Part shown: positions 26,571-33,694 of the stretch, in pieces
How the letters are laid out: each line of letters starts with the position of its first letter
Position numbering within the stretch: position 1 is the stretch's first letter
Assembly (NCBI GenBank): GCA_963808725.1
Contig: CAWEGO010000004.1
Coordinates: 124,001 to 188,000, forward strand
Length of the DNA: 64,000 nucleotides
Direction: 5' to 3'
Origin: JAHFUA01 sp963808725
GTDB lineage: Bacteria; Acidobacteriota; Terriglobia; Terriglobales; Acidobacteriaceae
Notes under the pieces: generated by a model
Seen by the model: the letters and a program-made list of their open reading frames with translations, nothing else
Database searches by the model: none
Told to the model about the DNA's origin: nothing
Made by a program: the position numbers and the translations under genes

Positions 26571-27302
26571 ATGATGTTTCGCGAAAACGCTACCGTAGTT
26601 GTGGTCCACGGAGCCTGGGCCGATGGCTCGAGCTGGAACGCCGTAATCCTCCCACTTGAAAAAAAAGGGTTGCGCGTAATCGCAGCACCGATCCCTCTGA
26701 CATCACTCGGTGACGACGTTGCCGCGGTAAAACGTACACTTGCGCGCACCAGTGGCCCGGTTGTGCTGGCGGGGCATGCCTATGGGGGCGCCGTCATCGC
26801 TGCGGCGGATGACGAGCGCGTCAAGGCCTTGGTGTATATCGCGGGGCTGGCACCGATCGAAGGAGAAACCGTTGCTCAGGTGTTCTACCGCGACGAACGT
26901 CATCCGCAGGCTCCTCAACTCGCCCCTGATAGCGACGGTCTCATCTGGATGCCCAAGCAAAGTTTTGGAAATGCCTTCGCACATCATGCGACACCGGACC
27001 AGATCGCGCTGTCGGCAGCGGTACAGAGGCCCATCGCACTGAAGTGTATCCAGGAACCGTTTCCAAGACCGGCTTGGAAGTCCAAGCCTTCCTGGTTCCT
27101 GATTGCGGAAGAAGACCGCATGATCAACCCAAAAACACAGCACTTCATGGCGCAACGAATGGCAGCAACTAAACGGGCACTTCCGGTCGATCACACGCCA
27201 CTGCTGAGTGCCCCAGAGGACGTTGTGGATGTCGTCATGGAGGCCGCCGAAGCAACGCTTTCTCCAGCGTTTGAACGCACCTCAAGGGAGAAAGCGTCAT
27301 GA
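26571..27302 (+). CDS. Alpha/beta hydrolase-fold protein with Ala in the nucleophile position
   Basis: 243 residues. The fold is clear: VVVHGAWADGSSW near 10-22, the elbow LAGHAYGGAVI with Ala70 where family enzymes have Ser (GHSYGG), AEEDR near 180-183 and DHTPLLSAPEDVV with the expected His208. It should not work as an ordinary serine hydrolase. Similar Ala-bearing proteins seem to exist in databases, from memory, so this may be a subfamily with a lyase-like or non-catalytic role. The ATG has GAGAGGA upstream, and the gene overlaps the next one by 4 nt (ATGA), so the pair is translationally coupled. Confidence 0.85.
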   Translation: MMFRENATVVVVHGAWADGSSWNAVILPLEKKGLRVIAAPIPLTSLGDDVAAVKRTLARTSGPVVLAGHAYGGAVIAAADDERVKALVYIAGLAPIEGETVAQVFYRDERHPQAPQLAPDSDGLIWMPKQSFGNAFAHHATPDQIALSAAVQRPIALKCIQEPFPRPAWKSKPSWFLIAEEDRMINPKTQHFMAQRMAATKRALPVDHTPLLSAPEDVVDVVMEAAEATLSPAFERTSREKAS

Positions 27303-28069
27303 ATAATTCTGTCGCAATTGTCACCGGAGCGAGCCAAGGAATCGGTCGATCTACCTCGATCAGATTAGCGCGCGACTTCTCCGCAATTGTGCTGGCTGCG
27401 CGAGACGTTAACGCACTGAAAGAGGTGGGAAACGTTGTAAAAACTGCGGGAGCGGAGCCTCTTATTTGCGATCTTGATTTGAGCAAAATCGAATCTGCCG
27501 CAACACTTGTCAAGATAACGCTTGATCGCTTCGGCAGGATTGATGCGCTGCTGAATATCGCGGGTGCAGTGCCACAAATTGATTTGTTCGAGATGACGGA
27601 CGAGCAATGGCGAGCCGGTATGGAGCTGAAGCTGCACGGTGCACGACGTGTGACGATACTTGCCTGGGAAGCACTTAAGAAGTCGAAGGGCTCAGTCGTG
27701 TTTATGTCAGGCAGTGCCGCCCTCGACCCGAAACCCGCCTTCGCAGCGGTCGCCGCTACCAATGCGGCCATCACTGCGCTTGCCAAAGCATTCGCTGAGC
27801 AAGGTATTAAAGATGGCGTGCAGGTCAACAGCATCGTGCCGGGCCCGGTCATGACCGGGCGGCGACGCTCCTTCCTGGAGAGGTGGGCACCAGCGCACAA
27901 CATGAGCATCGGACAAGCGACGAAACAATTTCCAGAAGAAGCGGGAATTAGCCGCTACGGACATCCGGACGAGATCGCCGATCTGCTCGCGTTTATGGTG
28001 TCACCCGCAGCGAAATGGATGACCGGTACATCTGTCCGAATGGACGGAGGTGAAATAAAGAGTATTTAA
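27299..28069 (+). CDS. SDR-fold protein lacking the YxxxK catalytic motif
   Basis: 256 residues. Cofactor-binding TGASQGIG is at 9-16 and NIAGA replaces NNAG near 86-90. The catalytic Ser region SGSAA is present, but where YxxxK is expected the sequence reads V151-AAT-N155 (VAATNAAI). Both Tyr and Lys are therefore missing. The C-terminal region with GHPDEIADLLAFMVSPAAKWMTG and RMDGG is normal for SDRs. It starts inside the stop codon of the upstream hydrolase. NAD(P) binding is likely; classical dehydrogenase chemistry is doubtful. Confidence 0.85.
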   Translation: MNNSVAIVTGASQGIGRSTSIRLARDFSAIVLAARDVNALKEVGNVVKTAGAEPLICDLDLSKIESAATLVKITLDRFGRIDALLNIAGAVPQIDLFEMTDEQWRAGMELKLHGARRVTILAWEALKKSKGSVVFMSGSAALDPKPAFAAVAATNAAITALAKAFAEQGIKDGVQVNSIVPGPVMTGRRRSFLERWAPAHNMSIGQATKQFPEEAGISRYGHPDEIADLLAFMVSPAAKWMTGTSVRMDGGEIKSI

Positions 28070-28090
28070 CCGGAGAAGCGTCTTACAGAT

Positions 28091-28122
28091 TGGCACAGTT
28101 CCGCGTGGTGCTCACGATGTGA
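28091..28122 (+). pseudogene. 3' remnant of an alcohol dehydrogenase gene
   Basis: Thirty-two nt ending in TGA encode AQFRVVLTM-stop, the same C-terminus as the dehydrogenase at 24503-25543 (ARFRVVLTM-stop). Over about 30 nt only two bases differ. It lies directly upstream of the second dehalogenase-like hydrolase, as the intact dehydrogenase lies upstream of the first. Confidence 0.7.
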
Positions 28123-28157
28123 GTTGGCAAAACACGGCGAAGGGAAAGGATGATCTC

Positions 28158-29042
28158 ATGAAGCACCCGACCTTTTATCGCGCGATACAGATAGAGGGGC
28201 TCTCCATCTTCTACAGAGAGGCTGGTCCGAAGAACGCCCCGGCGATTCTGCTCCTGCACGGACTTCCGTCATCGTCGCGGATGTTCGAGCCGCTCTTCGT
28301 ACGTCTTTCGGACCGCTATCACCTGGTTGCGCCCGATTGTCCGGGCTTCGGACACAGCGACTGGCCGGACCCGAAAAAATTCGCGTATACGTTCGATCAC
28401 ATTGCCGAGATCATGAATCACTTCACCGAAGCCCTCGGGCTCTCGCGCTACACGCTTTACATGCAGGATTACGGCGGCCCTGTAGGTTTCCGCATGGCAG
28501 TTGCGCATTCAGAGCGGGTTGAAGCGCTCATTGTCCAAGATGCGGTCGCGCACAACGAAGGCCTGGGGGCGAATTGGAAGACGCGGCGGGCCTTTTGGGC
28601 CGATCGCGCAGCCAATGAAAGCGCGCTGCGCACAAATCTTCTCTCGCTTGCGAGCACGCGCACACGCCACGTTGGAAATGATCCCAACGTGGAACGCTAC
28701 GACCCGGATCTCTGGACCGATGAATTCTATTTTCTCAACCAGCCCGGCCAAGCCGATATTCAGAGCGATCTCTTCTACGACTATCGGACCAACGTCGACT
28801 CGTATCCGAAGTGGCAAGCATGGATGCGCGAGCGGCAGCCGCGTCTGCTGGTGATCTGGGGTAAGTACGAGCTCTCGTTCGACCCCTCGGAGCCGGAAGC
28901 TTATCGCCGCGATGTACCGACGGCCGAAGTCCACGTCGTCGATGGGGGTCATTTCGCGCTGGACACGGCTGCAGATGAGATCGCTGGTTTGGTCCGGGAG
29001 TTTGTCAGCTCTTCACGCGTCCTGTCACGGCGCGTTAGTTGA
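28158..29042 (+). CDS. Alpha/beta hydrolase, haloalkane-dehalogenase-like, copy 2
   Basis: 294 residues from the ATG at 28158, with AAGGA upstream. Paralogous to the gene at 25671: LLHGLPSSSRMF, the Asp nucleophile elbow MQDYGGPVG, the C-terminal GKYELSF and VDGGHFALD. At the acid position the first copy has GKND and this one GKYE. Both copies share the QDYG elbow with Tyr instead of the Trp of true haloalkane dehalogenases. It is preceded by the dehydrogenase remnant at 28091. Confidence 0.87.
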   Translation: MKHPTFYRAIQIEGLSIFYREAGPKNAPAILLLHGLPSSSRMFEPLFVRLSDRYHLVAPDCPGFGHSDWPDPKKFAYTFDHIAEIMNHFTEALGLSRYTLYMQDYGGPVGFRMAVAHSERVEALIVQDAVAHNEGLGANWKTRRAFWADRAANESALRTNLLSLASTRTRHVGNDPNVERYDPDLWTDEFYFLNQPGQADIQSDLFYDYRTNVDSYPKWQAWMRERQPRLLVIWGKYELSFDPSEPEAYRRDVPTAEVHVVDGGHFALDTAADEIAGLVREFVSSSRVLSRRVS

Positions 29043-29084
29043 AGTCAACGCAGCATACATTCCATTCACGGAGGAGGGAAATCC

Positions 29085-29840
29085 ATGACAAATGGGAGCC
29101 GTTTTCCGGTGGTCCGTCTTTTGGTTCTCGGGTTGCTGGTCCTGGCTGCAACTTGCTGGGCGCAGAAGCCCCCAATAGTCGAACAAATCGCCAAGACCTA
29201 TGGTCTCGATTCGTTCAGCGAGATCGAGGCGATCCGTTACACCTTCAACGCGCAGGGCGCGTTCAACCTTTCTCGAACCTGGGTCTGGGAACCCAAGACC
29301 GGACAGGTTTCCTACGACGGAAAAGACAAGGCCGGCAAGCCGGTGAAACTGACCTACATGCGCTCCCAGGTCAGCAGCCAGGAGGCGATCGTAAAGGACG
29401 AGATCGACCCGGCTTTCATCAACGATCAATATTGGCTGCTCTTTCCCTTCCATCTTGTCTGGGACACCGACGCCAAGGTGGAAGACACGGGCATGCACAA
29501 ACTGCCGCTGGGGAAAGGATCCGCCAAACGAATCGTGGTGACGTATCCCTCGGAAGGCGGCTACACGCCCGGCGACACCTGGGAGCTCTTCATTGGCGCC
29601 GACAACCGCATACAGGAATGGGTCTACCACCACGGCGGAAGCGCAAAACCGAGCGGTATGTTTACTTGGGTGGAATACAAGAAGGCCGGCCCGCTCCTTG
29701 TATCACTGGACCACCACGGAACGATATTTGCTCTGCCCGGCGCAGCCAAGCCTCTGCCGGAGGGCAAGCCGCTGCGGATCTTTTTTTCGGATGTGTCCGT
29801 CAAGCTGGCGGGGTCTGACGCCTGGGTAAAAGCGCAATAA
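29085..29840 (+). CDS. Secreted protein of unknown function
   Basis: 251 residues. A signal peptide (about 1-26, LLVLGLLVLAATCWAQ) directs export. The mature protein is beta-rich with FSEIEAIRYTFNAQGAFNLSRTWVWEPKTGQVSYDG and a later DTWELFIGADNRIQEWVYHHGG. This resembles the LolA/outer-membrane lipoprotein-carrier-like or DUF-type periplasmic proteins that sense lipids, but I cannot assign it. GGAGGAGGG precedes the ATG. It lies in the same-strand series of redox and hydrolase genes. Confidence 0.75.
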   Translation: MTNGSRFPVVRLLVLGLLVLAATCWAQKPPIVEQIAKTYGLDSFSEIEAIRYTFNAQGAFNLSRTWVWEPKTGQVSYDGKDKAGKPVKLTYMRSQVSSQEAIVKDEIDPAFINDQYWLLFPFHLVWDTDAKVEDTGMHKLPLGKGSAKRIVVTYPSEGGYTPGDTWELFIGADNRIQEWVYHHGGSAKPSGMFTWVEYKKAGPLLVSLDHHGTIFALPGAAKPLPEGKPLRIFFSDVSVKLAGSDAWVKAQ

Positions 29841-29973
29841 ACAAAGGGAGGGGCTGACAAATGCAATCACGTCTGAAAGGAAGCTTTGTGCCAAGACTGC
29901 CACATACGACCCACAGAACGCGGGCCATTGAAACGTAACCCGGCGGCGCGTATGCAACATCGGAGGGCTCCCC

Positions 29974-30570
29974 ATGCGATCTGACATCGTTCCAGGCGCT
30001 GCCTTCCCCGATTACGAGCTTTTCGACCACACCGCGAAGCGCCGCAAGCTCTCCGAATTGCAAGGACAACATCCCATGGTTCTCGTCCTCAGCCGCGGAG
30101 GTTACTGCCCCAAGGACCGTCGGCAGGCTGAACTCCTTGTTCAGCTCCATCGCGAAATCGAGGTTGCCTATTGCCGGCTTGTCACAATCAGCACCGACAA
30201 TATCACTGAAACGAATGAATATCGCAGCGGGGTCGGTGCCCACTGGCCTTTCCTTTCCGACGCGGGGCGGGTCGTCCAAAAAGACCTCGACATCGCCGAA
30301 TACACCGATCCCGCCCACAATCCCATGATCCCGCACGTGATTGTCGTCGAGCCCGCTCTCGTCATTTATAAGATCTACAACGGCTACTGGTTCTTGGGCC
30401 GGCCCACTCTCGAAGATCTCCGCCAGGATTTACGGGCCGTAACAAAGAAATGCCGGCCGGACTGGGACATCACGACGCCCGAACTCAAAGCAGCGTGGCA
30501 GCAAGGCCGCAAGGAGCTCTTCTATCCCTACGGCAAATCGTATGTCCAAACTCTCGGCGAAGAGGATTAG
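29974..30570 (+). CDS. Thioredoxin-fold redoxin (AhpC/TSA-like)
   Basis: 198 residues. The peroxiredoxin-like pattern is PGAAFPDYELFDHTAKRRKLSEL, VLVLSRGGYCPKDRRQ with one Cys at 45, VTISTDN and HWPFLSDAGR, then HVIVVEPALVIYKIYNGYWFLGRP. The peroxidatic Cys context differs from the classical PxxxTxxC, and no resolving Cys partner is obvious, so it could be a 1-Cys enzyme or a non-peroxidase redoxin. GGAGG precedes the ATG. The next gene starts 11 nt downstream and is probably cotranscribed. Confidence 0.8.
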   Translation: MRSDIVPGAAFPDYELFDHTAKRRKLSELQGQHPMVLVLSRGGYCPKDRRQAELLVQLHREIEVAYCRLVTISTDNITETNEYRSGVGAHWPFLSDAGRVVQKDLDIAEYTDPAHNPMIPHVIVVEPALVIYKIYNGYWFLGRPTLEDLRQDLRAVTKKCRPDWDITTPELKAAWQQGRKELFYPYGKSYVQTLGEED

Positions 30571-30581
30571 GAGCGGTATGT

Positions 30582-31298
30582 ATGTCCGACAAGAAAGCCG
30601 CAATCGTCACCGGAGCATCACGGGGTATTGGTGCGGGTTTGGTCGAAGCCTTCCTGAAGGAGGGTTATAACGTCGTCGCAACGTCGCTTAATGTCAGTCA
30701 ATCGCTGGCTGCCTCACCCAGCCTGGTTCTCGTTGATGGCGATATCGGCAAGCAGGAGACCGCTGCCCAAGCCGTCGAGGCAGCGATCGAGTACTTCGGA
30801 AGCATCGATGTTCTGGTGAATAACGCCGGGATCCTACGCATCAAGCCGTTCACGGACTTCGCTGTCGAGGACATCAACGCCCTGGTCTCGACCAACCTGC
30901 TGGGGTTTATCTACATCACTCAGTTCGCTGTCAAACAGATGCTGAAACAGAAATCGGGGAGCGTTGTGAGCATTTCGGCTGCGCTTGCCGATCAGCCGAT
31001 CGCCGGCCTAAACGCCTCGGTTTCGATGATGACGAAAGGAGGCCTGAATACGGCGATCCGGAGTCTCGCCATCGAGTATGCAAAGGAAGGTATCCGCTTC
31101 AACGCCGTAGCCCCCGGCGTGGTGGACACACCGCTGCACAAGGATGGTCCCAAGGATTCTCTTAAGGCAAGGCAGCCAACGGGAAAAATCGCGGAGGTAA
31201 GGGACATTGTCGACGCTGTTCTCTACCTGACACAGGCAGGTCAAGTGACCGGAGAGGTGCTCCACGTGGATGGTGGTGCCCACGCCGGCTGTTGGTAG
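30582..31298 (+). CDS. SDR-fold oxidoreductase with Ser in place of the catalytic Tyr
   Basis: 238 residues from the ATG at 30582, with AGGAG 8 nt upstream. TGASRGIG is at 10-17 and NNAGI near 80-84. The active-site region SISAALADQPIAGLNASVSMMTKGGL has Lys152, but the residue four before it is Ser148, not Tyr. C-terminal GEVLHVDGGAHAG is typical. Some SDR subgroups tolerate such changes, so activity is uncertain. It ends the accessory block; the M48 protease follows after 56 nt. Confidence 0.85.
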   Translation: MSDKKAAIVTGASRGIGAGLVEAFLKEGYNVVATSLNVSQSLAASPSLVLVDGDIGKQETAAQAVEAAIEYFGSIDVLVNNAGILRIKPFTDFAVEDINALVSTNLLGFIYITQFAVKQMLKQKSGSVVSISAALADQPIAGLNASVSMMTKGGLNTAIRSLAIEYAKEGIRFNAVAPGVVDTPLHKDGPKDSLKARQPTGKIAEVRDIVDAVLYLTQAGQVTGEVLHVDGGAHAGCW

Positions 31299-31354
31299 CC
31301 GTACTCCGCTATGTATACTTCCGGCTCCATAACTGCCCAAGAGGACAAACTCAC

Positions 31355-32698
31355 ATGAATAGGCACAGGCTGAAGCTTTGCGGGCTGCTGCTCGGCTGCC
31401 TTCTGGCTTGTTTATCGAGCACGGCACCAGCATCGCCGGCCACCGAAAAAAAGCCAATCACCGAGATGCCTTCGGTGATCACCGTACCGCTCGAGGCACA
31501 GCCCTCGGACCATTTCGACCCCGAAGCTGCCACCAAGGCATATCTGGCCGAGATCCCGCCAGAGGCGCGCGCCCGGTCGGACGCCTACTTCGAAGGCGGT
31601 TATTGGCTGATCCTGTGGGATTTCCTGTATGGCGCTGCGGTCTCGCTGTTGCTGCTGAACCTGCGCTGGTCGGCCAAGATGCGCGACTGGGCCGAGCGCG
31701 TCACGCGCTTCAAGCCCGTGCACACCATGGCCTACTGGGCGCAATATCTGGTGTTCACCAGCATCCTGTTCTTCCCGCTGACCGTCTACGAGGGCTACTT
31801 GCGCGACCGCAAGTACGGCCTGGCAACGCAAACCTTCGGTCCCTGGCTCTACGACCAATTCAAGGAACTGCTGATCGGTCTGGTGCTGGGGGCGATCATC
31901 GTGACGGTGCTGTTCGGGATCGTGCGGCGGCTGGAGCGAACCTGGCACATCTGGGGCGCGGTGGCCGCTACAGCGTTCCTGATCTTCGTAAGCTTGATCT
32001 CTCCGATTTACCTTGTCCCCATTTTCAACAAGGTCAGCAAAATCGACGATCCCAAGATCACCCAGCCCATCCTGCGGCTGGCGCGCGCCAATGGCATCCC
32101 GGCCCGCGACGTTTATGAGGTTGACGCCTCGCGCCAGACCACACGCATGAGCGCCAACGTCAGCGGCCTCGGGCGCACCATGCGCATCACGCTCAACGAC
32201 AACCTGCTGCGGCGCGGCTCGCCGGAAGAGATCCAGGCGGTGATGGGGCACGAGATGGGGCACTACGTGCTCAACCATGTTTACAAGCTAATCATGTTCA
32301 GCTTGATCGTGATCGTCGTGTTGTTTGCCCTGCTGCGCTGGGCGCTGGACTGGTCGCTGCGCCGCTGGGGAGAGCGGTGGCAGGTCCGCGGCATCGGCGA
32401 TACGGCCGTGGTGCCCGTGGTGGCCCTGCTGGCGTCCATTTTTTTCTTCGTGCTGACGCCAGTATCCAACACCTACATTCGCGTTCAGGAATACGAAGCC
32501 GACATGTACGGCCTCAACGCCAGCCGGCAGCCGGACGGCGCCGCCCAGGCGGACATCCATGTGGGTGAATACCGCAAGATGAGCCCGGGAAAATGGGAAG
32601 AGCGGATCTTCTACGACCATCCCAGTGGGCGTACCCGTATCTACGCCGCCATGCGCTGGAAGGCGGAGAACCTGCAGCTTTTTACGGAGAGCAAGTAG
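31355..32698 (+). CDS. M48 family membrane metalloprotease (Ste24/CAAX protease-like)
   Basis: 447 residues from the ATG at 31355 (GAGGA upstream). A signal-like N-terminus (residues 1-30) is followed by a periplasmic linker, several membrane helices, and the zinc motif HEMGH in VMGHEMGHYVLNH. The third ligand region is VQEYEADMYGL (Glu). The order matches Ste24-type proteases that degrade membrane or unfolded proteins. Near the C-terminus, FYDHPSGRTRIYAAMRW is the usual DHPS(H)..RI segment of M48A enzymes. It is not obviously part of the upstream enzyme block. Confidence 0.93.
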   Translation: MNRHRLKLCGLLLGCLLACLSSTAPASPATEKKPITEMPSVITVPLEAQPSDHFDPEAATKAYLAEIPPEARARSDAYFEGGYWLILWDFLYGAAVSLLLLNLRWSAKMRDWAERVTRFKPVHTMAYWAQYLVFTSILFFPLTVYEGYLRDRKYGLATQTFGPWLYDQFKELLIGLVLGAIIVTVLFGIVRRLERTWHIWGAVAATAFLIFVSLISPIYLVPIFNKVSKIDDPKITQPILRLARANGIPARDVYEVDASRQTTRMSANVSGLGRTMRITLNDNLLRRGSPEEIQAVMGHEMGHYVLNHVYKLIMFSLIVIVVLFALLRWALDWSLRRWGERWQVRGIGDTAVVPVVALLASIFFFVLTPVSNTYIRVQEYEADMYGLNASRQPDGAAQADIHVGEYRKMSPGKWEERIFYDHPSGRTRIYAAMRWKAENLQLFTESK

Positions 32699-32773
32699 GC
32701 GAGCCTCGTATCAGGGCACGGCTTTCAGCGGGGAACAAATGATCAAGGAAATGCCATTAGAGGGAGCTACCCT

Positions 32774-33304
32774 ATGAAACGGATCGTTTTCTTGCTGGTT
32801 GCAGTTGCAACGCTAGCCGGCGTCGTCGCCTTCACGGCACCCGCATCTGGACGCGCCGAGGAACAGGCCGCTCCGGTCTTCGGAATCAGAATTTATCGCG
32901 GATACCGCGACTGGAGGCTGATCTCCGTCGCCCACGAAGCCGGCAACCTCAACGATTTGCGCGCCATTCTGGGCAACGATGTAGCGATCAAGGCCTATCG
33001 GGAAGGGAAGCTTCCGTTTCCGGACGGCACCGTCATTGCCCGGCTGGCTTGGAGCTACGTCCCCTCGGAGGAAAACGACAAGGTCTTTGGCCGCAACCAG
33101 TCTTTCGTTCCCGGGTCCCGCCCGGATTGGTATCTGCAGTTTATGGTCAAGGACTCAAGAAAGTACGCCGCGACGGGTGGCTGGGGGTTCGCTCAGTTTG
33201 ATAAAGACGGCAAACCTGCCGACGAGGCGATGCACAAAACCTGCTTCCCCTGCCACGAGCCTGCCAAAGCTCGCGACTTCGTCTTCACCCGTTATGCACC
33301 GTGA
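32774..33304 (+). CDS. Cytochrome P460 family haem protein
   Basis: 176 residues. Signal peptide about 1-28, then the P460 domain: YRGYRDWRLISVAHEAGNLNDLRAILGNDVAIKAYREG, PDGTVIARLAWSY, a C-terminal GGWGFAQFDKDGKP and the haem-binding CFPCH. The periplasmic c-type haem is attached at CxxCH and cross-linked in true P460 to a Lys. Known members oxidise hydroxylamine or act in cytochrome c' biology; most are uncharacterised. GAGGGAG precedes the ATG. 33305-33537 downstream shows nothing but the tRNA-Asp that follows. Confidence 0.9.
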   Translation: MKRIVFLLVAVATLAGVVAFTAPASGRAEEQAAPVFGIRIYRGYRDWRLISVAHEAGNLNDLRAILGNDVAIKAYREGKLPFPDGTVIARLAWSYVPSEENDKVFGRNQSFVPGSRPDWYLQFMVKDSRKYAATGGWGFAQFDKDGKPADEAMHKTCFPCHEPAKARDFVFTRYAP

Positions 33305-33537
33305 CCGGTCGGACGCGTACTTGAAACCGGGAAGGAGCTTTGCAACCGCAGCGTGTCGATGCCGCTCAGACGCTCGCGGGTTGGGCCCTCTCTATCGATG
33401 TGGTACGATTATCACGTGCGAAGGTCGTGTGGAATTGCCTCAGGTGAGGTAGTTCAATCCAACGGTTCTTACTGGCGGAGTACAACGCGCGGAACCCGCA
33501 TAAACATTAGCGATCTCGCATCGTTGCATCGGCGAGT

Positions 33538-33614
33538 GGGGACGTAGTTCAGTTGGTTAGAACGCTGCCCTGTCACGGCAGAGGCCGCGGGTTCGAGTCC
33601 CGTCGTCCCCGCCA
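33538..33614 (+). tRNA. tRNA-Asp (anticodon GUC)
   Basis: 77-nt cloverleaf with encoded CCA. The acceptor GGGGACG pairs with CGTCCCC. The anticodon stem CTGCC/GGCAG surrounds CTGTCAC, giving GTC. The T arm is GCGGGTTCGAGTCCCGT. Confidence 0.95.
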
Positions 33615-33694
33615 TTCCTTTCGTTCACTTGCAAGGCCCTGATCCCTGCGGCGCGGTTTTGAAGCGGACAGCCTCTCTTGGTAGCTCGCACCCA

